Positions 43,678 to 53,945 of a DNA stretch of 64,000 nt are shown one piece after another. The DNA lies in assembly GCA_020796225.1 (NCBI GenBank), contig CM036759.1:65676590-65740589 (forward strand). Reading direction: 5' to 3'. Both the position numbers and the translations under genes were made by a program. The stretch is from Arion vulgaris. Its lineage: Eukaryota; Mollusca; Gastropoda; Stylommatophora; Arionidae. Positions within the stretch are counted from its first letter, which is position 1, and every line of letters starts with the position of its first letter. The notes under the pieces are model-generated. The model was not told the origin of the DNA. It saw only the letters and a list, made by a program, of their open reading frames with translations, and made no database searches.

Positions 43678-44225
43678 TGTGATAAGAGTTTGTGGTTCGA
43701 ACCCTATGATTTAGTAATTTGTTATTTCCAGAAACCCCTAATTCTTGTTCACTGTCTATTTATTGATCATATTCATTAGCTTCTGTGCTTCACCTGGGGT
43801 TCTTACATGATCATATTCATTGGCTTTAGTGCTTCCCCTGGGGTTCTTACATGATCATAGGGGGTCTCTGTGGCTGAGTGGTTAAGCCCTTTGCCTTGTG
43901 AGTCGAAGGTCGTGGGTTCGAATCCAGACCGTGCCGTTCTGATCACGAGTGCAATTTTTTCCAGAGACCCTAGGATTGTTGCTGGAGCTACGGAGTTCGT
44001 GGTTTGTGCAATACTCTCGGCAGGTGGCGTGCCATTTCTGCGGAGAGGACCGAGCCATATGGGGTAAAACCCGGTGCAATGAAGTCAATCCTTTGGCTTT
44101 AAAACCCTTTAAACCCTTTACATGATCATATTCATTGGCTTCGGTGCTTCCTCTGGGGTTCTTACATGATCATATTCATTGGCTTCGATGCTTCCCTGGG
44201 GTTCTTAATAATCATTTTTCGCTTC
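43678..44225 (+). mobile_element. Dispersed repeat family G with 44-bp repeats
   Basis: GTGGTTCGAACCCTATGATT is the tRNA-like part. Then about five 44-bp copies of TTCTTACATGATCATATTCA plus TTGGCTTCGGTGCTTCCCCT plus GGGG occur, interrupted by the SINE B at 43860. Confidence 0.7.
43860..44117 (+). mobile_element. SINE family B, complete copy with 13-bp target duplication
   Basis: A box GTGGCTGAGTGGTTAAGCCC, B box GTGGGTTCGAATCCAGACCG, body CCTAGGATTGTTGCTGGAGC and CAATACTCTCGGCAGGTGGC, tail GAAGTCAATCCTTTGGCTTT and CCCTTTAAACCC. It is flanked by TTACATGATCATA at 43847-43859 and 44118-44130. This is the reference full-length copy in the window. Confidence 0.9.
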
Positions 44226-44885
44226 TAAGGAGAAGCGTGCATACGTGATTTAATATTTAAGCATTCCAGGGAAGTAATTCTACTAGCACAAAGGGGAACA
44301 ACTCCCGTCATGCTCTACATATGTTATTGTGTTTTTGTACTCAACTTCCTTAGCGACAGGTAGACATGAAGTCTTCAACTACTAATATCTCTTACCTGAT
44401 TTAAATGTCATTGAACTCTAGTTAAAACAATGTCGACAGCATATTACTCATTTATTTTCCCCATCTGGTAACTAGGTAATTGTAAACTGTGAGTAAGATT
44501 GGAAAGATGTTTACTCTCATGCTCAGTACAAATTATTTTATGTGTTTGTTTATAAGATTCAATTTGAATTCTTCGAAAGTAGTTAATTCTGATGTTCATG
44601 TTTGTTGGCCTACACGCTCTGATATAACCAAAACAATGTTCCACCTTAGGTTGAAAGCGTGTGCCTAGGCTTAAAGAGACTTTAATTCCATACCAGTCTT
44701 AACGGTGGCGTCTGTGATTTAGGATAGTTTGGTTGAAAGTTGCTTAGCGTGTATTTTTATAAAAAGTCGATGACACCACCCGTTCAGAAAGCAATGGTAA
44801 ACTACTGAACGTAAAAATGCCTAGAAATATCTCAAAAGCGTTAAAAAGCTAGGGTTTATTCGCAAAGTCCTGTAAAGGGCATGCA
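44226..44885. other. Intronic stretch, mostly unassigned
   Basis: Around 44640-44700 there is the reverse complement of the repeat seen at 2543 and 11930. The remainder shows nothing assignable. Confidence 0.45.
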
Positions 44886-45145
44886 AGTAACTTTTTAGTC
44901 TTAAAGGTTAAGTGTTTAAGCCTTTGTGGTGCGCTTCGAAGGTCTTGGGTTTGAATCCAGAACGCGCGTTCTGTTCACGGGTGCATTTATTTCTAGAGAG
45001 CCCTAGGATAGTTGTCGGAGCTAGAGAATTCGTGCTTTGTGTTGTACTCTCGTCAGGTTTCGTGCCATTTCTGCGGAGAGGGACCGGGCCATTTGGGGTA
45101 AAACCAGTTGCAATGAAGTCAATCATTAGGCTTTATACCCTTTCT
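44886..45145 (+). mobile_element. SINE family B
   Basis: TTAAGTGTTTAAGCCTTTGT, TGGGTTTGAATCCAGAACGC and CGGAGAGGGACCGGGCCATT are in order; abuts the tail of a family A copy at TTCTTCTTC. Confidence 0.85.
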
Positions 45146-45425
45146 TCTTCTTCTTCTTCTTCAAACGCTCCATATCGACCACTTGTTAACCACTCTTTGT
45201 GATTTACATGTGATCTGAGCCTAAGAGCGAGTGTATGTTATGCCAGTTATACACCTACAAGTAGACCAGTACATTCTATTTCTGCGACGTTATTTATTTA
45301 CTAGGGTAGTTTCCCTAGGTCGCAACCTCAGTCGCTTTTACGACAAACATTGTAGGTCGCAGTGTTACTTTTCTTTGCTTCCTGTGAGAGCCCCAACTAC
45401 ACATGGGCGTAGACCCTTTCGAATT
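45146..45425 (-). mobile_element. SINE-like family A, full-length reversed copy
   Basis: From TTCTTCTTCTTCAAACGCTC to CCCAACTACACATGGGCG the complete family order is present, giving a length near 270 bp. Confidence 0.85.
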
Positions 45426-46107
45426 TTGCTTATTCCTTTTTTAAAAAAAAATACTATTTGTTGACGCTGACGTAACAGTTGCTAAGGCAACTAATCAGGG
45501 AAATCTGGTAAAAGAACATCATTTATTCGTAATAATTATAAACTTTTTTTTTCCTTTCAAGCGTTGGAAAGTTATGCATGAGTTGAATACAAATTATGAT
45601 TAACAAGAATGGGAGGAAACTGGTGATTTGACATTGATGTAAACAGCTAGGACTTCCAACTAATTTCAGAGAGTAACTGGTACAGGAAATTGCAACCTGT
45701 AAATGGATGCAAACACGAAATTGTTTATGAAACACAATTGTTCCATGACTACAACACAACGCAATTTTTTTTCTTTTAAACATGTGAACTTTGCGGAGAA
45801 TTACACATTTTTCAGGAAGTCATCCATGGAAATGTGAGGGCTTTGTGAATTTTCCCTCGCCTTACTCTCGAGTCTTGCAATTTCCTGTAATGGTTTCAGC
45901 CGCTTCACTTTTTATGAAATCCGGAAATTGCGAGACTTGTATTGGAACACACGAGTTCGACTTCAACATTCATACAGTTGGATTATAAATATTCGCTGCA
46001 TTAACTTGTCAGTCCTGTTACTTAGTTATTCGATAATTTCCAGGTTTACTTATGAAATATCGTTGGTTACAATATACATGATATGCCATTTTCATTTTTA
46101 AAAGCGC
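45426..46107. other. Intronic stretch, no assignable feature
   Basis: A small imperfect hairpin (TCTTGCAATTTCC at 45873 and GGAAATTGCGAGA at 45933) is the only structure seen. Confidence 0.45.
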
Positions 46108-46370
46108 CTGTGTGGTCCCGTACCCCACATGGGAAGCAAAGAATAGTACAACTGCGACGTACAAGGCATGTTGTAAGAGGTGACTGATGTAGGACCTAGA
46201 GAAGATACCCTCATAAATAAAAAGCATCGCAGAAATTGATTTTGCTGGCCTACTTGTAGGCGCATAATTGGCACAAAGTACAATCGCTCTTATTCTCAGA
46301 TCACATACAAATCACACAGAGTGGTTAACAAGTGGTCGATATGGAGCGTTCAAAGAAGAAGCAATCTTTG
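46108..46370 (+). mobile_element. SINE-like family A
   Basis: GTGGTCCCGTACCCCACATG, GGCATGTTGTAAGAGGTGAC, GGCCTACTTGTAGGCGCATA and GTGGTCGATATGGAGCGTTC are in order. Confidence 0.85.
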
Positions 46371-46493
46371 TTAAAGAAAGACAATCAAGACGTTAACTGG
46401 ATGCGTTAATATACACCTGTCTATCTTTATCTTCTTTGTGTCCTGTTGGAAAATTGCAGCTTTTGAAACAAGGTGTTATAGAAAAATATTCCG

Positions 46494-46715
46494 CCCGGGT
46501 GGTTACCTGCCACGCATGTCGTAAGAGTCGAATAAGGAGGTTTGGCTGAAATCGGATGCACATGTCCTACACATGTAGAAGTCTATGCGTTTAGGGGCCT
46601 ACCAAACCAATGTGCAACATTTACACGTTCTTGGCAAAGATCAAACATATCATAAAGAGTTATTAAAATTGGTCGTAAAGAACGAACGCGAAGAAGAAGA
46701 AGGAGAAAAGTTTTT
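46494..46715 (+). mobile_element. SINE-like family A, divergent copy
   Basis: GCCCGGGTGGTTACCTGCCA, CGCATGTCGTAAGAGTCGAA and AACGAACGCGAAGAAGAAGA keep the frame of the family; the middle differs (ACATGTCCTACACATGTAGA), so it may be a subfamily. Confidence 0.6.
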
Positions 46716-46800
46716 AAAACATCCTTGACAGAGTAGAAAAAACAAAGACATCCTACAAGACCTGTATATCGAGCAGTATTGGATCATAAATCACATCATG

Positions 46801-46900
46801 GTGTTGGGCAGATGGACCCTGCGGGACTTGTTGAGGCGGAGATCGGGGCACCTATGGACGTGTCCGGAGTGCTATGATGACAGTCCTCATATAACTGATA
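46801..46900 (+). mobile_element. Short 3' end of RNase H LINE with target duplication
   Basis: Coding for GRWTLRDLLRRRSGHLWTC and ending in CATATAACTGATA. Both sides carry ACATCATG (46793-46800 and 46901-46908). A severely 5'-truncated insertion. Confidence 0.85.
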
Positions 46901-47311
46901 ACATCATGTCCTTGAAGATGAAATATTTTAGCCCCGTTAAACGTCACAGTGGTTTGGAGAGAACGGTAATGGAAGACATGCTTCCTGGAGTACGAGGCAG
47001 GGAACGACGAGACAAAGATGGCGGTAGGACATCAAAGAAACCTTGAACATGACTCAGGAAGTGGCGGGAGAACTTGCCAGAGACAAAGAGTTTTTTAGGC
47101 GGGCTGTGATGAAAGTGATGTTCCGCAAAGGACATGCTACTTAGCTACTACTACCTGAAGTCTTATTGGACACATACAGCTTACAGAAAAGATTTCCATT
47201 CTTGCAATTCTGCCGCCTTTCTATTGATTTTTAACGAGGTTCTATCAAAGGAATGCAATTCTTGGAAAAAACAAAGAATAACAGAAGATGCATTAAAGTG
47301 GGAGTCAAAGG

Positions 47312-47640
47312 GTTCTTCGTCTTCGACTGCTCCATATCGACCACTTGTTAACCACTTTGTACGTTCTTTGTACTTTATATGATCTGAGAATAAGAGCGTT
47401 TGTACGTTGTGCCAGTTATGCGCCAACAAGTAGGCCAGCACATCAAATTTCTGCGTTGCTTTTTATTTACTAGAGTAGCTTCCTCAGGTCCTACATCACT
47501 CGCCTCTAACGACATCCATTCATCCATCCATCCATTCATCTATCCATTCATCAATCCATTCCCTTGTGTATCTTTATATCCATATATCTATTCTTTGCTT
47601 CACTTGAGACCACCGGCACCACACGGGCGCAAAGGGTTCA
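47312..47640 (-). mobile_element. SINE-like family A interrupted by an ATCC run
   Basis: CTGCTCCATATCGACCACTT, TTGTGCCAGTTATGCGCCAA and TTTATTTACTAGAGTAGCTT are followed at 47515-47580 by a CATCCATC run, after which CTATTCTTTGCTTCACTTGA and CCGGCACCACACGGGCG finish the element. Confidence 0.82.
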
Positions 47641-47925
47641 AAAAGAAGTGGACGCCCTAGGGAAACCCTGAAACGAACTTTGCTGAAAGAGGCGAGAAAT
47701 AACGGACTCAATTCCATGGAAGAGATTGAGTGAATTGCACAGGACAAAGCGGTATGGAGAAATTAGAGATTAATTCTTAGTGGACAGTGCAAAAGCCATT
47801 ATAGAGTAAAAACGCCACTTAGTGTGGCTCCTGGTCCACGAGGAGTTAAGCGAGTTACCCAATACAGAGCGGTATGGAGAAATTACTGACAGGCCCTATG
47901 TAACGTATAACGGCACGAGAAGAAT
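47641..47925 (+). pseudogene. LINE C-terminal relic
   Basis: Reads GRPRETLKRTLLKEARNNGL and AQDKAVWRN, then a second, diverged copy of the last segment (ERYGEITDRPYVTYN). It ends 40 bp from the exon C donor. Confidence 0.65.
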
Positions 47926-47963
47926 CTATATTTAAATATAATAGAGAAGCTGTTGAGACTCAC

Positions 47964-48059
47964 CTCCAGGTAGTCCAGCTTTGTTATTGGATTTCTCTAT
48001 TCGGTACTGGTACACATTAAGGGTGAAGAGAAGGTGGGACGATCTAGCTTCGTCTTCAT
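47964..48059 (-). CDS. KIF26: KIF26-like kinesin motor domain, exon C
   Basis: A 96-bp exon between TTTCACTTCACAG and GTGAGT. The phase-1 frame reads [20 protein letters not shown] then [11 protein letters not shown]. In kinesins this is the switch I region (normally SSRSH) and the strand after it; the sequence [15 protein letters not shown] resembles NSHMFFTLHIYQY of vertebrate KIF26. The exon is too short to be found by a length-based frame search and was located by looking for the missing segment between exons B and D. Its split codons join in phase with both neighbours. Confidence 0.92.
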
Positions 48060-48199
48060 CTGTGAAGTGAAATATAATACATTTCTCTTTTTCTGTCTAT
48101 GTATCTTTCTGTCCTAGTCTGTCTGTTCTAGTTTTGTCTTCTTCTTCTGCGTTCTCACTAGATTGTAATTTCGGCAGCCGTCTGTCTCATATTGTCAGT

Positions 48200-48800
48200 C
48201 TCGAAATACAGTTTGTCTTGGACGCTGGTGTAAGTGGGTTACCTCTTTCTTCTCAAGTATGAATACTAGGGCAGTTCTGTAGGATATGCTCTGTTGTCAT
48301 ACTCGCCAAGCCACAGGGGCACTGGTCGTTTGTGGCTATCTTGAATTTAGTGTACAGGTGGTGTCTCATTCTGTTGTAACCCGTCCGGTGACGAAGTGAA
48401 TTTAGTGTACAGGTGGTGTCTCATTCTATTGTAACCCGTCCGGTGACGAAGTGAATTTAGTGTACAGGTGGTGTCTCATTCTGTTGTAACCCGTCCGGTG
48501 GTGTCTCATTTTATTGTAACCCGTCCGGTGACGAAGTGAATTTAGTGTACAGGTGGTGTCTCATTCTGTTGTAACCCGTCCGGTGGTGTCTCATTCTGTT
48601 GTAACCCGTCCGGTGACGAAGTGAATTTAGTGTACAGGTGGTGTCTCATTCTGTTGTAACCCGTCCGGTGGCTATCTTGAATTTAGTGTACAGGTGGTGT
48701 CTCATTCTGTTGTAACCCGTCCGGTGACGAAGTGAATTTAGTGTACAGATGATGTCTCATTCTGTTGTAACCCGTCCGGTGGCGAAGTATGACACTCTGG
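48200..48800 (-). pseudogene. RT element C-terminal relic containing an array
   Basis: Minus strand: a [24 protein letters not shown] segment, then KIATNDQCPCGLASMTTEH and ILQNCP near 48270. It corresponds to the tail at 55680-55800 (LRLQKGHNRIRHHMYTKFKI, CPCGLASMTTE). Confidence 0.8.
48350..48790. repeat. 55-bp array of RT-element coding sequence, about 9 copies
   Basis: Unit GAATTTAGTGTACAGGTGGT plus GTCTCATTCTGTTGTAACCC plus GTCCGGTGACGAAGT. Three units are shortened internally to about 28 bp (GTCCGGTGGTGTCTCATT). It covers the RHRTGYNRMRHHLYTKF codons on the minus strand. Confidence 0.93.
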
Positions 48801-48834
48801 TTTCTTCTGGACGGTTGGTAACATCCATCATCCA

Positions 48835-48975
48835 TCTTTTGTCTGCATCCATCTATCTACTTGTCCATCCATCCATCCATCCATCAGTCCGTCTATCCAT
48901 CCATCCATTTATACAATCGTACGTCCCTCCATCCGTCCCTCTATCCATCCATCCATCCATCCATCCATTCCCCTG
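48835..48975. repeat. ATCC tetranucleotide microsatellite
   Basis: CATCCATCCATCCATC with GTCC and ATCT variants. Confidence 0.92.
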
Positions 48976-48984
48976 TGCATCTCT

Positions 48985-49110
48985 ATAAGAAATGAGGGTA
49001 AGTGGTTCGAATCCTGTGTTTGTCTATTTGATTTTTCGGAATCTTTTAATTACATTGTTGACCATATTCTTCGCTTCCATTGCTTCCTCTGTGGGTTCTT
49101 GCCAAAAAAA
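48985..49110 (+). mobile_element. Dispersed repeat family G, fragment
   Basis: GTAAGTGGTTCGAATCCTGT and TTGACCATATTCTTCGCTTC resemble 11816 and 43678. It sits close to the exon B donor. Confidence 0.55.
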
Positions 49111-49165
49111 ACCCACCACTCCAAGTTCTCATCTATATATATCACAGAAAGTTTCAACCACTTAC

Positions 49166-49327
49166 CAACTGCAGCACGAGACGCAAGAGCAGCATCAAGG
49201 TAGAAGGCAGCTTTGTCAGCAGTAGGAGCTCTCAGTTCGCTTTGGTTTTCCAGCTGCGTCCCACAGATGGGGTCCTCCCTTAAGTACACACTAGGAGCTG
49301 TTCCTGCCCCCGTTGCCTCCGCCCCTG
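49166..49327 (-). CDS. KIF26: KIF26-like kinesin motor domain, exon B
   Basis: A 162-bp exon between TTTATGTCTACAG and GTAAGT, entering and leaving in phase 1. Its 53 whole codons include [20 protein letters not shown] and [19 protein letters not shown], which closely follow the vertebrate KIF26 block [21 protein letters not shown]. This lies ahead of switch I in the motor domain. The acceptor is a tandem CAGCAG, so a start at 49327 or 49324 are both possible and differ by one alanine. Apparent coding sequence beyond 49166 (KWLKLSVIY) is intron. Confidence 0.95.
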
Positions 49328-49479
49328 CTGTAGACATAAAGCATAGAAGTATAATATAATATTTATTTCATTAAACTAAGTAAATTTGATCAGATCAACA
49401 ACAACACTACTGCTACTTTTATGCAGAAGGGGAAAGAAGGGGGAGAAGGGGGAGTGGGGGTTATATAATGGGGGAAGAC

Positions 49480-49915
49480 GTCTAGCCGAATAGATTAGAG
49501 CGCGGGCTCACATAGGGTAAACGCCCTCGTGTCCAGCGTGTTCGTAGCTAGTTGAATGCGGTGATAAGCCCTCTGTGAGTGCGGGTTTAATTTCTCCGCG
49601 GGCTGGCAGAAAAACCACAGATTCCCCAGATTTACGGTGTTCGTGACACCGAACCGAAGGGTTACGATGTCCATGGCACCAAGCCGAAGAGCTGAAAGCT
49701 CAAGTGCTTCTGGATCGAAAAAAATACGGTAAACAGGTTCGTCCCGGAGTAAGACCAAGGAGTGTATTTCAGTCGGTTGCATAAAGAAAACAATCCTACC
49801 CTGAACAGTTTCTCGGTAACTGCACTAGCCACACAGCCATTAAAATCCCAGGTTCATGCCCCCCACCTCATCAATCCTGTCATACATCGCTCTAACTTCA
49901 GTATTACAAACAGTA
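49480..49915 (+). mobile_element. SINE family C split by SINE family D
   Basis: The head (AGCCGAATAGATTAGAGCGC, 49482-49515) and the body and tail (CCTGAACAGTTTCTCGGTAA, AGCCATTAAAATCCCAGG, TCAGTATTACAAACAGTAA, 49795-49915) are separated by the family D copy. Confidence 0.78.
49530..49740 (+). mobile_element. SINE family D
   Basis: CGTGTTCGTAGCTAGTTGAA, GTGAGTGCGGGTTTAATTTC, CCCCAGATTTACGGTGTTCG and GTGCTTCTGGATCGAAAAAA. Short matching words GGTAAAC flank it at about 49517 and 49730. Its host is a family C element, as at 13077. Confidence 0.75.
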
Positions 49916-50216
49916 AATACAGTATATTTTTTAATCATGTTCCGCCATTGCAGTAGTTCGTTCCAAAATTCGTGAACATCGTTATCGACAGATATAAAAT
50001 CATCCACTTGACAGAAATTATTGATTTTTACATTTTTATATAGGTAATAGTGGCGACCTTCCTAAAGTATTTTTTGTCTACCCAAACTTTTAGTGCAGTA
50101 AGATTTTCATTACATGATATTACTAAAATAACAGCGGTGTTTATTTGGTATAGATGTAGAAGATTAGCAGTACGATAGTCAAGTTTTTCTATATTTTCGC
50201 TTTTGCGTGCTCCACA

Positions 50217-50360
50217 TGCAATTCAGCGCAAGTAGTGTACAATTAGTAGAAACATACAATTCAGCGCAAGTAGTGTACAATTAGTAGAAACATACAATTC
50301 AGCGCAAGTAGTGTACAATTAGTAGAAACATACAATTCAATGCAAGTAGTGTAGCAATTA
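50217..50360. repeat. 38-bp tandem repeat, about 3.7 copies
   Basis: Unit TACAATTCAGCGCAAGTAGT plus GTACAATTAGTAGAAACA. Confidence 0.93.
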
Positions 50361-50574
50361 GTAGAATTAATCAGTTGACAATGTATCATAAGAACTGTCA
50401 TTGGTGTATGCATACACAATTTATTTTTATTGATAGAAGTGGAATGTATCATTTGCTCACTATGTCACATTGCTTTTTATAATATGTAATAGGGATAAGC
50501 CTTTGTAAACATTCACCGCCATTTTGTGTATTACTGTAAATTCTAAACTTTGGTTATCATTTTGTTTTGCTTAT

Positions 50575-50745
50575 GCAAAAATTAATATAACAAAAAACGC
50601 TCTGTGCTACCTACCAATAAATTTATTTAACAAAAAAACGCTCTGTGCTACATACCAATAAATTTATATAACAAAAAACTCTCTGTGCTACATACCAATA
50701 AATTTATATAACAAAAAACACTCTGTGCTACCTAATAATTAATGC
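50575..50745. repeat. 41-bp tandem repeat, 4 copies
   Basis: Unit AAATTTATATAACAAAAAAC plus GCTCTGTGCTACCTACCAAT plus A. Confidence 0.92.
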
Positions 50746-50964
50746 ATAGAGCGGTCTTTTATCGAGCCGGACATAAGAGGGTTGCAGATTTAACCCTCAC
50801 ACTCAACGGGAGGTTTGAAATTAGCCAACCTACTTCGTACACACTTGGGTATATAAATTTGAAGTAACAAGTACTACAATAAATCAAGATCTGAAAAGGA
50901 TACAAAACATTTCTTTTCATTTCTCTTCCTTCCCCCCGACTATAACAAAGATGTACAGCCATCT

Positions 50965-51215
50965 TCTTCTTCTTCTTTGAACGCTCCACATCGGCCACGT
51001 GTTAACCACTCTTTGTAATTTGTATGTGATCCGAGCCTAAGAGCGATTGTACATTGTGCCAGTTATGCGTCTACAAGTGGGCCAGCACATCCGATTTCTG
51101 CAATGTTTTTTATTTACTAGGGTAACTTTCCTAGATCCCTGTCTTAGTAGCCTCTTACGACATGCCTTGTAGGTTGCAGTGGTACTATTTTTGCTCCGGC
51201 ACCACACGGGCGAAT
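50965..51215 (-). mobile_element. SINE-like family A
   Basis: TTCTTCTTCTTTGAACGCTC to GGCACCACACGGGCGA, complete and reversed. Confidence 0.85.
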
Positions 51216-51219
51216 CACA

Positions 51220-51560
51220 GCCATCAAAACAACAGCCTCCATTCTCAAAGAAAAACACATAAAACACGGCAAGCACGATTGAACAAAAATAAACAGGAAG
51301 CTGCTGAGCTACAACACCCAAGGTACATCGTTCATAATTAGAAAATGCTATAAGACCCACTCCTGGATGAAGTTATGCGTGGAAGATATACCAAACCAGC
51401 TAATGAAATAGCTTCCACACATGGAGACAACTAAATCAGACCACCCAATACAACGTGCACTATTCCACAAAACGTAGAGCAAACTCAAGAACATAGAAGG
51501 ATGGACGAGGAGTCAGAGAGTGTAATAATCTCACGAGGACAAAGTGATCCGTGAAATATG
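51220..51560 (+). pseudogene. Probable RT element relic
   Basis: Decayed frames with KCYKTHSWMKLCVEDIPNQL and SDHPIQRALF resemble the linker between RT and RNase H in the 4194-6012 element. No catalytic motif is included. Confidence 0.4.
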
Positions 51561-51644
51561 TTACAGGAATATCACAAGAATGAGAATATTTATTTCTTAA
51601 TGTTAAACATCCAAATGGTAGGAAGATAGCTGTACAACTGAAAT

Positions 51645-51905
51645 GCCCCCTTCTTCTTTTTCTTCTCTTTATTCTTTTTCTTTTTCAAACGCTCCATATC
51701 GACTACATGTTAAGCCCCTCCTTATGATTTTGTACGTTGTGCCAGCTGTGCGCCTACAAGAAGGCCAGCACATCCGATTTCTGCGACGTTTTTTATTTAC
51801 CAGGGTAGCTTAGATGTTACCCTACCCCGTCGCCTCTTACGACATGCCTTGTACCTCGCAGTGTTACTATTATTTGCTCCCCTTGCGAACCCAGGCAGCA
51901 CAAGT
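51645..51905 (-). mobile_element. SINE-like family A
   Basis: TCAAACGCTCCATATCGACT, TTGTGCCAGCTGTGCGCCTA, GCCTCTTACGACATGCCTTG and GGCAGCACAAGTGC in reverse family order. Confidence 0.83.
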
Positions 51906-52254
51906 GCCTTATTCAGAACGTAGGCTACATCATCGTCCCCTTGAGATGTAGCCAGTTCTCATGTCACCTCCAACCACATGTTTAATGCCCCTTTTTCAAC
52001 TCTTTCAATACTATGAAAACGCTAGTGTGTATTTGTTTTATTCGTCTGCTATGAATCCAGGTGTAATCAAGGTGCATAATATGGCCTCTTTGCTTGTATT
52101 TTTGCGGGAAGGCAAGCTTTCGTTATTATTAGTGAGATTTGCCATTCAGGCGAGTCTGACTCCGACTTCAGATGTACGTGTAATTTAGATCCCCAAATAA
52201 AATAACAGAAAGCCTGGAGTCCAACTGTGTGCCGTGTGCACATTAATACATTAG
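51906..52254. other. Intronic stretch, no assignable feature
   Basis: A 75-codon plus-strand frame (51961-52188) shows no domain. Confidence 0.4.
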
Positions 52255-53300
52255 TTTTTCAATCGCAGATCTCAATGTAAATAAGATCTCAGTTCATCCT
52301 AATCCTATAGGAGACGGACGATGCAATGAAGGTCCCATGTTAAAGTTGAGCACATAAAATAACTCGATGCTCTTGACAGTAATAAGAGAATACTACAAAG
52401 TTGAGTACATAAAATAACTCGATGCTCTTGACAGTAACAAGAGAATACTACAAAGTTGAGTACATAAAATAACTCGATGCTCTTGACAGTAATAAGAGAA
52501 TACTACAAAGTTGAGTACATAAAATAACTCGATGCTCTTGACAGTAACAAGAGAATACTACAAAGTTGAGTACATAAAATAACTCGATGCTCTTGAAATA
52601 AAAGAGAATGATACAAAGTTGAGACATAAAATAACTCGATGCTCTTGAAACTAATAAGAGAATGATACAAAGTTGAGCACATAAAATAACTCGATGCTCT
52701 TGAAACTAATAAGAGAATGATACAAAGTTGAGCACATAAAATAACTCGATGCTCTTGAAACTAATAAGAGAATACTACAAAGTTGAGCACATAAAATAAC
52801 TCGATGCTCTTGAAACTAATAAGAGAATACTACAAAGTTGAGCACATAAAATAACTCGATGCTCTTGAAACTAATAAGAGAATGATACAAAGTTGAGCAC
52901 ATAAAATAACTCGATGCTCTTGACAGTAATAAGAGAATGATACAAAGTTGAGCACATAAAATAACTCGATGCTCTTGACAGTAATAAGAGAATACTACAA
53001 AGTTGCTTCCTGTGCAAAAACTTTTTAAAATAAAAGAGTACAATTAAATTCTTACGAATTTCTCACATCTTCAAAATTTCATTAGGACCTTCTCGGTGTT
53101 ACGGATATCGTGCTCTGTCGCTGAGATCTTCCTGTGTAAAAAAGAGATTTGAGCTACGTGGGTGTACACCGAAGTGCAATGACTATGGTCCCATCTATCA
53201 GTCTACCAATCAATCAATTAATCAACCAATCAATCAAGCAACTAATCAATCAATCAATAAATCAATTAGCCAATCAATCAATCAATCAAACAAAAAGATA
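52255..53300 (-). mobile_element. Family F, reversed copy split by its own array
   Basis: 52255-52345 reads CTAATCCTATAGGAGACGGA and GTTGAGCACATAAA; after the array 53010-53195 continues with AATTTCATTAGGACCTTCTC, CTCTGTCGCTGAGATCTTCC and CACCGAAGTGCAATGACTAT. It ends in an AATC run (53205-53290), as family F ends do. Confidence 0.82.
52345..53010. repeat. About 56-bp array inside family F, 12 copies
   Basis: Unit AAAGTTGAGCACATAAAATA plus ACTCGATGCTCTTGAAACTA plus ATAAGAGAATACTAC. The word GTTGAGCACATAAA is the family F segment beside which it started. Confidence 0.94.
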
Positions 53301-53556
53301 TGATTGTAATAACAAGGGAAGCTGCCAATAATCAGATGATTTATATTCCCGTCTCCGGTGATGACTCAATAAAAAACACCCCGGACGTGTTACCGGCACA
53401 AAGTCTTGCAAACACTGGTAATATTGGTGCTAAATTAGATTAACACCGTCCTTGTGACGCCAACTTCAACGATTACTATAATTTACAAACATGGATCGAT
53501 GCTGAATAATAATTTTGTTAACGATACTGAAAGTCAAATATGATTGGTCGATTGAT

Positions 53557-53945
53557 TCATTGATAGGACCATCATCATTGCACTTCGGTGAGTAACCACG
53601 TGTGCTCCGATCTGTTTCTTACACAGAAAGATCTTAGCGGCAGTACATGGGCTCCGTAGCAGCGGAGAGTGTCCCCGATGTAATTTAGAAGATGGTGAAA
53701 ATATTTTATAGAAATGTTTTCTTTTTCTAATAAATTTTTCCCGGGCAGCGACTTTCCGTTTCGCTCTTCTCAATTTTGAACTGAAAAGGGTTCTTTTACG
53801 TGCTCAACTTGAACCTACATTTATCGTCCGTCTCCGATAGGAAAATGAACTGAATCTCCCTACACTGAGAACAAGGAACTATGGAAACATTTCTCCATGG
53901 CTCCACGAGGGAGCGAACCAAGTACCTTTGGAACAAGAGGCGAGC
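53557..53945 (+). mobile_element. Family F, long copy
   Basis: TGATAGGACCATCATCATTG, CGTGTGCTCCGATCTGTTTC, TTTAGAAGATGGTGAAAATA, GTTCTTTTACGTGCTCAACT and CTACACTGAGAACAAGGAAC, then a tRNA-like piece (GAGGGAGCGAACCAAGTACC). This is the best consensus for the family in the window. Confidence 0.82.

Larger units (their letters stand above)
46440..47135 (+). pseudogene. LINE C-terminal relic with two insertions
   Basis: LINE frames read AAFETRCYRKI (46460), then a diverged family A copy (46494-46715), then a WTE-type segment and PTRPVYRAV (46730-46790), then the 100-bp insertion at 46801-46900, then MSLKMKYFSPVKRHSGLERT, VMEDMLPG and GELARDKEFFRRAVMK (46905-47130). It is the close relative of 23375-25940. 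Confidence 0.8.

Noticed and set aside
43847..43859. Taking the family G 44-bp repeats as the target duplication of SINE B
   Set aside because: The 13-bp word lies exactly at both SINE edges, so duplication is preferred, but the host array contains ACATGATCATA natively and the exact length is uncertain.
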